Source: Lunatibacter salilacus (lineage in GTDB: Bacteria > Bacteroidota > Bacteroidia > Cytophagales > Cyclobacteriaceae). From it: a stretch of 64,000 nucleotides of DNA. Below are positions 1-9,871 of the stretch, piece after piece (within the stretch, counting starts at the first letter, position 1; every line of letters begins with the position of its first letter). The position numbers and the translations under genes were made by a program. A model generated the notes under the pieces. The model did not search any database, was not told where the DNA came from, and was given only the letters and a program-made list of their open reading frames with translations. The stretch is from positions 62,001-126,000 of the forward strand of contig NZ_VOLC01000001.1 in NCBI RefSeq assembly GCF_009797935.1, read 5' to 3'.

Positions 1-776
1 CTAATATGCTGCCGTATCTGAAAGAGTTGATTTCTTGACGTATAGTAAAATACTATTGGATGAAGTGTTCCTTCTTCATGCGATTTCTTAGAAGATGCTC
101 CAGCTTCGTGATAGACTTTTGCTTTGGGTATCAAATATAGGCTATACCCCAGAGACCGGATCCTCAAGGACCAATCCACATCTTCGAAGTAAGCAAAATA
201 AGAGGCATTCAGAAGTCCGGTTTCACGTATGCAAGAAGCTGTCAACAACATACAGCATCCGGTAACCCAGTCTATTGGGTAAGAAATTGACAAGTCTACA
301 TTGGTTTTACCTCCCATAAGTGTTTGTGAGTTCCCAGATGCTTTGTGGAATTTACCGCCTGCACTCCAAATGGTTTTCCGGTCATGGTTAAACATGATCA
401 ACGGTTGGACAACGCCAAGATTCTTATCCGGGTGTTCAACCATGTAGTCGACAAGATGAGACAAGAAATCCGGTTCCACCTCTGTGTCGTTATTCAGAAG
501 AAGTATAAAGTCATAGCCTTTTTCCAGGGCGTATCTGATCCCTAAGTTGTTTCCCTCAGCGAAACCGAGGTTTTCGGGGCTTTTTAAGTAAATGGGATAG
601 GTATATTCCTCTTCCAAACGGCTGAGAGAATCGTCCGTGGATCCATTATCTACCACTATCGCATGAAAATTGGTATAGGTCACAGCTTCCAGTGATTTGA
701 TGCATTGGGAAGTAAAAGCATACCCGTTCCAGTTAACCAAGATAACCGCTACGGAAGGCTCCTCGGAGTAGTCCAT
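1..776 (-). CDS. Family 2 glycosyltransferase (3' part cut by window edge)
   Basis: This frame stays open to the left edge, so about 258 N-terminal residues are visible and the C-terminus is missing. It starts MDYSEEPSVAVILVNWNG. The GT-A signatures are present: VVDNGSTDDS at residues 41-50, and a DXD-like NNDTE at 95-99 after a hydrophobic strand. A GxxNxGFAEGNN-like stretch precedes it, as in the COG1216 rhamnosyl/galactosyltransferase-like GT2 group. The enzyme should transfer a sugar from a nucleotide donor to a growing polysaccharide at the cytoplasmic face of the inner membrane. Its start lies 44 bases inside the 3' end of the upstream flippase gene, so the two are probably co-transcribed. 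The acceptor and sugar cannot be told from sequence. Confidence 0.88.
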   Translation of the reverse strand, partial: MDYSEEPSVAVILVNWNGYAFTSQCIKSLEAVTYTNFHAIVVDNGSTDDSLSRLEEEYTYPIYLKSPENLGFAEGNNLGIRYALEKGYDFILLLNNDTEVEPDFLSHLVDYMVEHPDKNLGVVQPLIMFNHDRKTIWSAGGKFHKASGNSQTLMGGKTNVDLSISYPIDWVTGCCMLLTASCIRETGLLNASYFAYFEDVDWSLRIRSLGYSLYLIPKAKVYHEAGASSKKSHEEGTLHPIVFYYTSRNQLFQIRQHI

Positions 777-2049
777 CAAATACAGGTTTGTTTTTTTTAT
801 AGTTTATATAAATTCCCAATACAAAAACGAAGGCTTCCGTAGCTAGTATGCCAATTGCTGCACCCATTGGACCAACCAAATGAATTGATATTGCAGTGAC
901 AGAAATCATAAACACGCAGAGGGCAAAGGACACATTCATCAAAATGCTTTTCTGGTTTTTCACCAGAAAGACCACCATATTGACGACATTCAGGCTGGCC
1001 AAAAATGGAACAAAAGCCATCAATTTTAAGAAAAACACAGCCTCTGGAAGGTTTCTTTTCGAAAGCAGAAAGACAATGTAAGGAGCTAATAGAAAAGTTA
1101 GTAGAGATATTATCAGTCCAAAAACAATGCAGTAAACGTAGGACTTCTTCACGTAACTGGTGAATTTGTCCGGCTCATGTAGGTATAACCGGGACGCTCT
1201 TGGAAATATGGCTTGAATTACCAGGCTGGGTATAAGCCTGATCACCATCACAGGCCTCTCAGCAAGGCTGAACATCCCTAACATTTCAGCGGTAGAAAAA
1301 AAACTTAAAATAATAATCGAACCTTTTGTGGAAACGAAAATAGCCAAATTGGAAAGAAGGAGGGATAAATTCCCTTTCATCAAGTCGAATAAAGCACGGG
1401 CCTTTGGTATTATCCACGTTAGATCAAATGAACGTACAGCGTATAAAATTACCGCAAGGTTCATAACAAAGGTGGCCGAACCCATAGTGAAATTTACCCA
1501 TTTTGCCTGATCAGGATGCTGTATATAAAGGATAATGGCGAGTAGAAACATAGCTCTTGCTACAATATTCGCAAGAGATACGAGCTTTAGCTTTTCCATT
1601 CCCTGGAAAAACCAAGCCATATTGGTCGCTTCTGAGAATAGTAGGATAAGGGAAAACACCAATATGGTTTGGTATTCCTCAAAAAAGCCAAATAGGAAGA
1701 TGAGAAGAATTATCAACCCCGACGCGCAGCCCGCCAACAAAACTTTCCCAATTAAAAGGGTTGAGAAAATTCGGGAAAGCTCAGGTTTTTGGTCTTGGAG
1801 TAGGGCGACCTCCCTGGGGCTGTTGATGCTGAAGCCAAAGTCAACAAAATAATTGGCCAGAAAAACTACTGATAATGCCAAACTAATCAGACCAAATTGA
1901 TCCACGCCCAGTACCTGGATCAAGATCGGCATGGAAATAAGAGTTATCAGAATGTTAGATGACTGGATGACCAGTAAAAAAATAAAATTCTGAAGTGCCG
2001 GGTTTTTTAGAAAGTGAAAAAACGGAAGATGTCCAAAGCGCTCTATCAT
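733..2049 (-). CDS. Polysaccharide flippase, Wzx/RfbX-like
   Basis: A 438-residue, very hydrophobic protein with about 12 predicted membrane helices. This matches the size and layout of MATE/MOP-superfamily O-antigen and exopolysaccharide flippases. Family-like stretches include QVLGVDQFGLISLALSV near residue 46 and a WFFQGMEKLK motif near residue 145; both are typical of RfbX relatives. It should move undecaprenyl-linked repeat units across the inner membrane. It lies between a Wzz-like gene 15 bases upstream and the GT2 gene overlapping its 3' end, so it belongs to the same polysaccharide operon. The general role is secure; the substrate is unknown. Confidence 0.9.
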   Translation of the reverse strand: MIERFGHLPFFHFLKNPALQNFIFLLVIQSSNILITLISMPILIQVLGVDQFGLISLALSVVFLANYFVDFGFSINSPREVALLQDQKPELSRIFSTLLIGKVLLAGCASGLIILLIFLFGFFEEYQTILVFSLILLFSEATNMAWFFQGMEKLKLVSLANIVARAMFLLAIILYIQHPDQAKWVNFTMGSATFVMNLAVILYAVRSFDLTWIIPKARALFDLMKGNLSLLLSNLAIFVSTKGSIIILSFFSTAEMLGMFSLAERPVMVIRLIPSLVIQAIFPRASRLYLHEPDKFTSYVKKSYVYCIVFGLIISLLTFLLAPYIVFLLSKRNLPEAVFFLKLMAFVPFLASLNVVNMVVFLVKNQKSILMNVSFALCVFMISVTAISIHLVGPMGAAIGILATEAFVFVLGIYINYKKNKPVFDGLLRGAFRSGYLG

Positions 2050-2064
2050 GGAGATGGACCTGCC

Positions 2065-3144
2065 TTATGCTACTTCCTGTACATATCTCCGGTACAGCGT
2101 TTTCAAGTAGATGTAAAAAACCGCCCCCATTAAAAAAAGGAACGCCCCAACTAGAATACCGACTTTTAACTTAATTTTTGATTCCTCCAAGGGCAGACGT
2201 GGCGAATCAATTATCTGTATCAATGGTGCATTGTTGCGGTGGTTAATTTTTGCAATTTCTAGGTTTTTGACCACTTCCTGATATACGGCCGACGATGCCT
2301 GAATATCCACCTGCCGACTTCTAGTCTGTACGGTCCCTAGCTGTAGAAGCGGATTTGGATTTGGAATCTGATCTTGGGATTGGGCAAATGCCTGTATACT
2401 TCTGTCCAAAACCACGCGAACGCTGTCCGCCTGAGACTGAAGGATGGCAAGATTTTCAGAGGTTTTTTTGGTCTTGGTTTCTCTATAGAAGGTGTTTACG
2501 TTGTCCACCAAGGTCTCGTTGAAGGCTTTTGAAAAAGCTTCGTCTTTGGAGGTAACTGCAACTTTGATGATGTTGAGTTTTCGATCAGGCTTATCTACCG
2601 CAAGGTTGCGTTTTCTTATTTCTTTCACAATTTCCCTGATGACACTGTCCTGTTGCACGGTAAAGTTCTCCCTAGGCTGGTTGAAATCCAAAATGGTAAA
2701 GTCCACCTTTTTACCCCACTTATCTTCCAGTTTATTAAATGAAATGTATGAGTGAATTAGTAACTTACTTGGTTCTTCGGTAGTGACAGGAGCCAAAAGC
2801 GTGGTAGAAAGCATTCGGTTGGACTTATACAGTTCAATAATATTATCTCCGGAAAACAACCCATTTTCTGATCCCAAGGAACCTATATTTAATCCTACCA
2901 CAGATGCCAATCCAGACAAGGCCCCTAATCCCCCCATCTCAGATTCTTCCAATACAAATGTTGTCTCCGCTGAATAAACAGGTTTTTTAATTAAGGAAGC
3001 AGCGACGCCAAGAGCTGCTCCCAGTATTGCGGCTACAAGAAGAATCCGGTAATTCCAAACAAAAACCCTGATCCATCCCTGAAAACTAATAACCAATTCC
3101 CTGAAAGTAAACTTGTCTTCGAGAATGTGTTTTGAATCTGCCAT
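2065..3144 (-). CDS. Wzz-like polysaccharide chain-length co-polymerase
   Basis: About 359 residues from the start MADSKHILEDKFTF. I chose this start because it lies four bases after the stop codon of the wza-like gene; a longer frame from 3174 would overlap that gene. Topology is that of a polysaccharide co-polymerase: a short cytoplasmic N-terminus, one helix (YRILLVAAILGAALGVAAS), a large periplasmic region rich in helices, and a C-terminal helix (VGILVGAFLFLMGAVFYIYL) preceded by the proline-containing SPRLPLEESK stretch. No BY-kinase domain follows the last helix. The protein should set chain length and link the inner-membrane polymerase to the Wza-like exporter encoded just upstream. 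Confidence 0.88.
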   Translation of the reverse strand: MADSKHILEDKFTFRELVISFQGWIRVFVWNYRILLVAAILGAALGVAASLIKKPVYSAETTFVLEESEMGGLGALSGLASVVGLNIGSLGSENGLFSGDNIIELYKSNRMLSTTLLAPVTTEEPSKLLIHSYISFNKLEDKWGKKVDFTILDFNQPRENFTVQQDSVIREIVKEIRKRNLAVDKPDRKLNIIKVAVTSKDEAFSKAFNETLVDNVNTFYRETKTKKTSENLAILQSQADSVRVVLDRSIQAFAQSQDQIPNPNPLLQLGTVQTRSRQVDIQASSAVYQEVVKNLEIAKINHRNNAPLIQIIDSPRLPLEESKIKLKVGILVGAFLFLMGAVFYIYLKTLYRRYVQEVA

Positions 3145-3148
3145 TAAC

Positions 3149-5773
3149 TTATTGGTTAAAAATCTGAGTTGCAATTAGGGCCATAGTTGCCAAACCTGTG
3201 GTAATTCCCAACAGGTCGCCCGGCCTGATCGGAATTCTAGGACCTTTGGAAGGAACAATTACCTCAGCACCAGGCTCTACACTTGGAAAAACGTTGAAAA
3301 CCAAAAAATGCTTGGTCCTTGCAACTTCTCCATTGGCATAAATTACATAAGTTCTTTTTCGTTTGGCCCGGTTCTCGAAACCACCAGCTCTGTTGATATA
3401 ATACTTCATTCCCCTAAGTTCTTCATACCGTACAGTTGTCGGATAAATTACGTCCCCCCTCAACCTTACCGTTTGAAGCTGTCGGGGTATAGTGATGATG
3501 TCTCCTTCTTCCAAGATAAGGTCAAACCTGGAACCCGGATTCAATAGTACAGCTTCCAAGTCGATGGCTATCGCCTCTGTTTCCCTTATCTTTACCGGCC
3601 CTATGCCTAACCTATTTTCAGATATTTCTTTCAATATTTCCGAACGGGCGTCAATTACCATTTCTCCAGCTTCTGTCTCTTTGGAGGATGCTTTATTACT
3701 GATCGACCTCGCTAATCTTTGCAACAACAATGTCTGCGATTCAGTAGGATCCATTTGGTCTATATTTAGATTTTCCAACAAATCCCTCAAATTCATTTCT
3801 TTGCGTTGCATTTCAGATTCGGCTTGATAAAACTCAGTTCTGCGAATAAGGGTGGCCCCCTTTACGTAGGCGAAATCAGTAAGCCCTCCGGCACGCCTTA
3901 TCACATCCGAAACTCTTTCTTCAGCATGGGCAATGGAAAATTCTCCCGGGGCATTCACTTGCCCCTCCACCTGCACCATTTTTTCCAAGGTGAAATTGGG
4001 TTTTCTACGGACCGAAATGTTGTCAAAAGGCTTTAAGGGTGTGACGGAAAGACCTAGGCCGAGGTCGGGAGAAATGGAAACTGGAATGATATCGGCGTAA
4101 TCCCGCGCATTGCTGCCCATATACCGTCTTGCAATCTCTATCTCTGTCAGCGATGCGGACTCTTTTAGGCCTCCAGCCAAAATAATAAGGTCCTCAGCGG
4201 TCATATCCTGAGAATAGGGATAGGTACCTGGGTTTCTAACTTCCCCGGCTATTTTAACATAAAAATCCTCGTTAAGATCATATATGGAGGCAATGCGCAC
4301 GATATCCTCTGCTTGCAACAATATATCCGGTAGATTTCCATTTATTATCTCGCCCAAATTGACTTGAATTAACTCATTGCTTAGATCTTCCTTGGTTCTC
4401 AAGATAGATGCCCGCTTTAAATAGGCATCTCCTTTCAGTCCTTCTGCCTTTGTGATTAAGCGTTGAAGGGTAATCCCTTCTTCCATGGAGTAATTTCCTT
4501 CGCGAAAAACAGCACCCTTTATCTGTATTCGATTGGTATACCTGTTTAATACTTTACCAATTTCATAGGTATCGCCACCCTTCACCAGAAACATCCCAAA
4601 CTGGTCATTAAACACATCCGAAACAGCCCGTTCCCGGGATGTTATCCTTGTTACACTAACCCTATCCCGAAAAGCCTCATCGGTGAATCCTCCCGCATAG
4701 TCTAAAAGGTCCCGGAAACTTTCTCCTTCTTTGATTTCAAAAATTGCCGGGCGCTTCACTTCCCCATTTAAAGTAACTCTTCCTAAAAATGGAGGTACGA
4801 GTAAAACATCTTGATCCTGAAGCTGCAGATTGAGATTTGCCTTTCCATTCAGCAAAAAATCGTACACATCAATAACTGCTATCTCCTGATTGTTTCGAAT
4901 CAATTTGACGTTCCGCATAGTCCCGTTTTCATTCGGTCCTCCACCTGCATACATGGCATTAAAGACCGTACTGAACGCACTCAGCGAAAAAGTGCCCGGC
5001 AGCCGAACTTCTCCGACCAAGTGTACTTTTATGGTTCGTAAATTACCTAAACTAACTTGCAGAAATGTATTCGGATTGGCGCCGCTTATTCCTGAGTAAA
5101 ACCTCGAAAGACGGCTTTTTAACACATTAGTTAACTCTTCCACACTCAATCCGGATACATTGATCGGTCCTATATTTTCCAAAAGCAGATTCCCCTCTGC
5201 TGTGACATAGGCTTCATAATATTTCTCTGACTGGCCATAAATATCAATATACACCAAATCTCCAGGTCCCAAGATATAATTTTTGGGAGTGGCCATATTA
5301 AGGTTGGGCTCAAAAGTCAGTCTACGGTCCTTACTATAAAATAAATTCAATCCAAAATAAGGAGAATCTTCCCTGTCAGATTGCATTGCCTGCTGGGGAT
5401 TAAGGACTCCTTGTGTAATAGAGTTTAAATCGGCTTGTTGACGTGGTTTTCGTTTGGAAGGCCCCATACTGCTTCCCGATGATAGAGGCGTGGTTAGAGC
5501 CAAACTCTCAAGGCGTTCTCTTAACTTATCTATTTCTTCCTGAGGCACCCCCCGAACCTGGGCCATCTGAAGCAGTTCTGATTCTGAAAGACCAGACTCT
5601 TCTGCACGTTTAACTAATTGTTGGAGCTGTTGGTCGGTTAGGTCATCCACCTTGATAGAAGATATATCCTGCAATGACTGCCCGTTTGCGTCTTTGGGGA
5701 GTATAAAAATTAAACTCCATATAAAAAAGAGGATGAAGATGGACCTCAAGTCCATAGGTATACGATTAATCAT
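3149..5773 (-). CDS. Wza-like outer-membrane polysaccharide export protein with six SLBB repeats
   Basis: An 874-residue protein from the start MINRIPMDLRS, chosen because it is followed directly by a signal peptide (IFILFFIWSLIFILPKDANG). Residues about 175-255 form a Poly_export domain (ILGPGDLVYIDIYGQSEKYY). Six SLBB-type beta-grasp repeats follow, each marked by a G-x-V-x3-G-x-(Y/F) strand and an AGG turn, for example HLVGEVRLPGTF, TLNGEVKRPAIF, KIAGEVRNPGTY and QVEGQVNAPGEF. It is far longer than E. coli Wza (about 380 residues); extra SLBB repeats are usual in Bacteroidota. It should form the outer-membrane or periplasmic channel for the capsule or exopolysaccharide made by this locus. 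Confidence 0.9.
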   Translation of the reverse strand: MINRIPMDLRSIFILFFIWSLIFILPKDANGQSLQDISSIKVDDLTDQQLQQLVKRAEESGLSESELLQMAQVRGVPQEEIDKLRERLESLALTTPLSSGSSMGPSKRKPRQQADLNSITQGVLNPQQAMQSDREDSPYFGLNLFYSKDRRLTFEPNLNMATPKNYILGPGDLVYIDIYGQSEKYYEAYVTAEGNLLLENIGPINVSGLSVEELTNVLKSRLSRFYSGISGANPNTFLQVSLGNLRTIKVHLVGEVRLPGTFSLSAFSTVFNAMYAGGGPNENGTMRNVKLIRNNQEIAVIDVYDFLLNGKANLNLQLQDQDVLLVPPFLGRVTLNGEVKRPAIFEIKEGESFRDLLDYAGGFTDEAFRDRVSVTRITSRERAVSDVFNDQFGMFLVKGGDTYEIGKVLNRYTNRIQIKGAVFREGNYSMEEGITLQRLITKAEGLKGDAYLKRASILRTKEDLSNELIQVNLGEIINGNLPDILLQAEDIVRIASIYDLNEDFYVKIAGEVRNPGTYPYSQDMTAEDLIILAGGLKESASLTEIEIARRYMGSNARDYADIIPVSISPDLGLGLSVTPLKPFDNISVRRKPNFTLEKMVQVEGQVNAPGEFSIAHAEERVSDVIRRAGGLTDFAYVKGATLIRRTEFYQAESEMQRKEMNLRDLLENLNIDQMDPTESQTLLLQRLARSISNKASSKETEAGEMVIDARSEILKEISENRLGIGPVKIRETEAIAIDLEAVLLNPGSRFDLILEEGDIITIPRQLQTVRLRGDVIYPTTVRYEELRGMKYYINRAGGFENRAKRKRTYVIYANGEVARTKHFLVFNVFPSVEPGAEVIVPSKGPRIPIRPGDLLGITTGLATMALIATQIFNQ

Positions 5774-5951
5774 AGTTAACTTTTCGCCTGTTATTAAGAA
5801 AGTTTGTCCATAGCTTCGCCTCTTCAGCCACACTCCGATGAGTTTTCAAACTGAATGAACGGTGTTTCTTTTGACAAAATCTCGCGTAAAGATAATTATT
5901 ACATTCTTTCTGGAGTCTATCCGACTCATTAAATGTTCAATTGTAGTAGCT

Positions 5952-5986
5952 AACAAAAAAAAGGGTCTGAAAAATCAGACCCTTTC
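5952..5986 (-). terminator. Rho-independent terminator after the fasciclin gene
   Basis: A perfect 10-bp stem (AAGGGTCTGA / TCAGACCCTT, 5961-5984) with a four-base loop. A run of A on the plus strand at 5954-5962 becomes a U-run in minus-strand RNA. It sits 22 bases after the stop of the fasciclin gene and separates it from the exopolysaccharide operon. Confidence 0.9.
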
Positions 5987-6007
5987 TTAAAAAAGTATTT
6001 ACTTTAT

Positions 6008-7384
6008 TTAATCCATTGGAGGCAATAAAACCTCGTCTATTACATGAATAACACCATTAGTAGCATGCACGTTAAGCAACTCTTCAATCAATCCCGAAGA
6101 ATTTATCTCAAGATCTCCCAAATTAACCGTCAAAACATTATCACCGCTCAAGGTCGGTAATTCAGCTCCATCACGCAGATCCTGTGAGAATGCTCGGGCA
6201 GGAACAACATGATAAGTAAGTACTGCTGTTAAAAGGTCAAGGTCAATATCCTCGTAACCGTCAACTCCCAATGCAGTATATAGTGCTTGGAACGCCTGAT
6301 CGGTAGGGGCAAAAACGGTCAGGTTATCTTCACTATCCCCACTTACCGCATCTACCAAATTAGCACGGCTTAATGCGCCAACCAACTGAGTAAATTGGGG
6401 CTCAGCGGCCTGTGAAAAACCGACAGCTATTTCAGCAATTGATTGGGTCGGAGGAGTGATAACGTAGTCTATGATATGGATAATACCGTTGTCCGCCATT
6501 ACATCGACCGTCTCTACTTTAGCATTTCCATTAATCCACACATTTTCTTCTGTATCTATACTAACATAAAAAGGAAGTTCAGCAAGTGAAGTGACAGCTC
6601 CGGCTTCTACAGCAGAGGATGGAACTAAACCGGGTACAACATGGTAAGATAATATAGTAGCCAAATCTGGAGAAGCCAAAAGTGCCTCGGCAGTCAACCC
6701 ATTATCAGTTAAATACCGCTCAAATGCAGCATTTGTAGGCGCAAATACGGTATATTCTCCCTCAACATTTGCCAAAGCACCGGTAAGATCCGCTTCCATA
6801 ACGGCAGCTAATAACGTAGAAAAATCTTCATTTCCGATAACTATATCAGCAATGGTATTGGTTTCTTCCTCAGTGGGCGGCATTAATACATTGTCGATAG
6901 CATGAATAACACCATTGGATGCGTCAATATCAGCTGTTACAACGCCTACACTCTCATTAATTGTAATAGAGCTACCACTAACCGCAAAGGTAAGGTTTTC
7001 ACCTTCCAATAAGGTTGGTACACTTCCGGAAGTTACTTGGCTGGCCATAACCCGTCCTGAAAGTACATGATATAACAGAATGTCACGAAGTTGATCAACA
7101 GGCACATCGGCCACATTAGTAATTCCCGCAGCAGTAAACGCCTGATTAGTTGGTGCGAATACAGTAAACGGACCAGGAGCCGATAACGCCTCTACCAAAC
7201 CTGCTCGCTGTACCGCGGCTACAAGTGTGGAAAATTGGTCTGCTCCACTGGCTACCTGTACAATATTTTCAGGTGCGGGAGGCATTGGCCCATCATCGTC
7301 GTTGGAACAAGAACTGATTATGATCATTCCCAAAATAGCCATTAGCCCCAAAAGAGAATGAATAGTTTTTTTTAATTTTTGCAT
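6008..7384 (-). CDS. Lipoprotein with three fasciclin (FAS1) domains
   Basis: A 458-residue protein from MQKLKKTIHSLLG. That start places a lipoprotein signal directly at the N-terminus, with a lipobox ending IIISSC and the probable lipidated Cys followed by SNDDDG. Three FAS1 domains follow. They begin near IVQVASGADQFSTLVAA, TIADIVIGNEDFSTLLAA and SIAEIAVGFSQAAEPQF, and each closes with the FAS1 H-box (VIHAIDNVLMPP, IIHIIDYVITPP, VIHVIDEVLLPP). FAS1 proteins usually mediate adhesion or matrix binding; a surface or periplasmic role is inferred. It is transcribed alone, with a strong terminator behind it and a divergent gldB in front. Confidence 0.9.
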   Translation of the reverse strand: MQKLKKTIHSLLGLMAILGMIIISSCSNDDDGPMPPAPENIVQVASGADQFSTLVAAVQRAGLVEALSAPGPFTVFAPTNQAFTAAGITNVADVPVDQLRDILLYHVLSGRVMASQVTSGSVPTLLEGENLTFAVSGSSITINESVGVVTADIDASNGVIHAIDNVLMPPTEEETNTIADIVIGNEDFSTLLAAVMEADLTGALANVEGEYTVFAPTNAAFERYLTDNGLTAEALLASPDLATILSYHVVPGLVPSSAVEAGAVTSLAELPFYVSIDTEENVWINGNAKVETVDVMADNGIIHIIDYVITPPTQSIAEIAVGFSQAAEPQFTQLVGALSRANLVDAVSGDSEDNLTVFAPTDQAFQALYTALGVDGYEDIDLDLLTAVLTYHVVPARAFSQDLRDGAELPTLSGDNVLTVNLGDLEINSSGLIEELLNVHATNGVIHVIDEVLLPPMD

Positions 7385-7653
7385 AATAAATATTGGTTTA
7401 GTTAAATAAAGCACATCTTCAACAGAACAGCCCATTTGTATTAATGTTTATAAAATGAGTCAAGAAGTACATGATTTGTTTTGAACAAATCATTTTTGTA
7501 AATGAAATTTAATGTCTAAACAATTTCTGTATCGTTTTTCATTCCGGATTATCTTTGCAAGAAAATAACTTTTCACTGATAAAAATAGGTGTTTTTCTTA
7601 CCTATTTTTACCTCCTATTTTGGTTGAGACATTCTTGCTTCTCTTGTCCCTCC

Positions 7654-7682
7654 TTTGTTTTTCAAATAATTAATTAGATTTG
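7654..7682 (+). promoter_or_regulatory. Bacteroidota-type promoter abutting gldB
   Basis: TTTG (7654-7657), a 17-base spacer and TAGATTTG (7675-7682) match the Bacteroidota sigma-A pattern TTG-N(17-20)-TAnnTTTG. The -7 box ends only four bases before the gldB ATG, so the transcript should start at or next to the start codon. Confidence 0.7.
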
Positions 7683-7686
7683 CACC

Positions 7687-8682
7687 ATGCGAAACCCACT
7701 GATAAATCTTCTCGTTGTTCTACTTAGCTTTGCGTCCTGCAAAAAGAGCCAACCTGATTGCAATTTACCAGAGGAAATTAGCTCCATACCTCTTTCTGTT
7801 TCTATCGAACGTCTTGAGATGGAGTTCTTCGATAGCCCATCGGAGGAGAAAATCTTATCCTTACTGAATAAATATCCTGAATTTAGCAAAGGCTACTTGT
7901 TGCAAAACGAATTTGAAAGCAAGGAGGAACTTGCCAAGGAAATATCTTTGCTTCACAACGACCCTGGCATGCAAGAGTTGTACAATGAAGTAATGACCCA
8001 TTTTTCAGATATTTCCGAAATCGCAAAAGAGCTGGAAAATGCTTTTAAAGCTATTTCCTATTATTACCCTGATTTTACTCCTCCGAAAGTTTACACCTAT
8101 ATCAGCGGTTTTACAACAGATATTTCACTGTCAAAAGACATGTTGGTAATAGGACTTGATTATTTCTTGCCAGCTGACCATCGGTTTCAACCCGTGGACC
8201 TGCCCACATATATTGCCAAAAGATATGATCGCAATCATTTGATACCGACCATTGTAATGGCCATTTCATCAGCCTATAATCAAACAGACCTCACGGACAA
8301 TACCCTGCTGGCGGAGATGGTTTTTTATGGTAAGTCCTATCACTTCGTTAAAACCATCCTTCCCTGTACGCCTGATGAGTATATAATTGGTTATACTTCC
8401 GAAGATATAGCAGCCAGCTATGCCAACGAACCGCTGATCTATTCACATTTCATAGAAAACGAGCTTTTTTTCGAGACCAATCCATTCATTATACGCAAAT
8501 ACACGGGCGAAGCACCATTTACGGATGAGATTAGCATGGACGCACCGGGGAGACTCGGCAGATGGATAGGGTGGAATATTGTAGATGACTACCAGATGAA
8601 CAACAGTATTAGCCTTCAGGAATTGATGGCTGAAACCAGTGCCGCCAACATTTTCAGGCAGTCAGGGTATAAACCCCGCTAG
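7687..8682 (+). CDS. gldB: Gliding-motility lipoprotein GldB
   Basis: A 331-residue protein with a lipoprotein signal (LLVVLLSFASC, lipidated Cys at about residue 18). The body carries family landmarks: the MLVIGLDYFL segment, an acidic helix-rich N-terminal half, and the C-terminal PGRLGRWIGWNIVDDYQ motif that I recognise from GldB. GldB is a cell-envelope lipoprotein needed for gliding motility and tied to the type IX secretion machinery in Flavobacterium. It is monocistronic here, with its own promoter. Its last 29 bases overlap the 3' end of the convergent GT4 gene. Gliding cannot be inferred from this gene alone, because non-gliding relatives also keep gldB. Confidence 0.85.
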   Translation: MRNPLINLLVVLLSFASCKKSQPDCNLPEEISSIPLSVSIERLEMEFFDSPSEEKILSLLNKYPEFSKGYLLQNEFESKEELAKEISLLHNDPGMQELYNEVMTHFSDISEIAKELENAFKAISYYYPDFTPPKVYTYISGFTTDISLSKDMLVIGLDYFLPADHRFQPVDLPTYIAKRYDRNHLIPTIVMAISSAYNQTDLTDNTLLAEMVFYGKSYHFVKTILPCTPDEYIIGYTSEDIAASYANEPLIYSHFIENELFFETNPFIIRKYTGEAPFTDEISMDAPGRLGRWIGWNIVDDYQMNNSISLQELMAETSAANIFRQSGYKPR

Positions 8683-9871
8683 CTTTTTTAGATTTCTTAG
8701 ATTTTAATGTTTCAATCAGTACCCTCAATGCCTGCTTTTTAGAAAACTGGGTGCAGGCTAATGTTCTCGCTCTTTGCTTTATGGCAAAATTTATATCTCG
8801 GTTGATGTAAACTTTACTGATATAATCAAGGACAGTTTCAGCATTATTGTCGTCGTGATAAATTCCGATACCTGACTGGACTACAAGGTCATGTATCCAT
8901 CCTTTAAAATTGAGGATAATTGGTTTTCCCATAGCAATGGCGTCAAAAAACTTGTTGGGACTACTAGTCGTCAAAACCGGATGGGGCAGGAAGGAAAGGT
9001 AAATGAAATCACTAATTGCCAATAATTCCCGCACGTCATATTTATTTCCAAATGGCCTCAAATAGAGGTTATCCAATTCCATTCTCTCTTTCTCTCGTGA
9101 AATTTTCTGCATTTCCCCCCCTTTACCCATTATCACAAACTGCCAATTAAAACCTTTATCCCTGGCTGCCTTTGCCAAGTCTAAAAATGCACCCAACCCA
9201 TTGACAGGACCGATAGCGCCAGCGTAGGAGATTGTGATTTTGTCAGATGCAATCCCATCAATACGGGTTTTTTCAGAAGCAATCGCCGGATCAAAAAACT
9301 CCGGGTCGGAAAAATTGGGGATTATGGTAATAGGCCTGTTTGGGAAAGTCCGTTCAATGGATTCACTGATTCCCGGAGATAGAGCTACTAGATGAAAAGC
9401 ATCTCGGTAAATTTGACATTCTAGCCGGTAAAGGATTTTTTTTATAGCCCAGTTTTTGATGACTCCCATTTGGATGGGAGCTTCCGGCCATAAGTCTCTC
9501 ACTTCAAAAAAATAAGGGATAGCAAATTTTCTTTTAGCCCATCTCCCAATCATCCCCGTGGTGAGTGGGGTGGATGTAATATACAGATAATCCGGTCGGG
9601 GTAATTTTTTGACTAATTGTTTGGCTGCTCTCTCAAAACTCAAAAATGAATAGACCCTTCGTAAAAACCCAAAATTATTGTCATATTGGATAGGCAAATA
9701 GTGTACTTTTATGCCTTCAATTAGTCGTATGTCATACGTACGTTCATTGTGGGCAGTAATCATCTCCACCTCAATGCCAGCATCAACCAGCCCCTTTGCC
9801 AAGTGGTAGGAACGGATGGCACCTCCTTCCTCAGGAGTAAGGAAATATTGGTGGATATAAATTATTTTCAT
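8654..9871 (-). CDS. Family 4 glycosyltransferase (WcaI/colanic-acid type)
   Basis: 405 residues from MKIIYIHQYFLTPEEGGAIRS. I chose this start because its ATG overlaps the TGA of the upstream asparagine-synthase gene as ATGA and because it begins at the first beta strand. It has the GT-B fold signatures of GT4: a glycine-rich N-terminal loop (TPEEGGAIRSYHLAKGL), FEVRDLWPEAP near residue 125, a second-domain start with ISYAGAIGPVNGL, and the donor-binding region SSPNKFFDAIAMGKPII. It should transfer a sugar to a lipid-linked glycan in the cytoplasm. The overlap suggests translational coupling with the asparagine-synthase-like enzyme, as is common in capsule loci. Confidence 0.9.
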   Translation of the reverse strand: MKIIYIHQYFLTPEEGGAIRSYHLAKGLVDAGIEVEMITAHNERTYDIRLIEGIKVHYLPIQYDNNFGFLRRVYSFLSFERAAKQLVKKLPRPDYLYITSTPLTTGMIGRWAKRKFAIPYFFEVRDLWPEAPIQMGVIKNWAIKKILYRLECQIYRDAFHLVALSPGISESIERTFPNRPITIIPNFSDPEFFDPAIASEKTRIDGIASDKITISYAGAIGPVNGLGAFLDLAKAARDKGFNWQFVIMGKGGEMQKISREKERMELDNLYLRPFGNKYDVRELLAISDFIYLSFLPHPVLTTSSPNKFFDAIAMGKPIILNFKGWIHDLVVQSGIGIYHDDNNAETVLDYISKVYINRDINFAIKQRARTLACTQFSKKQALRVLIETLKSKKSKKASGVYTLTA

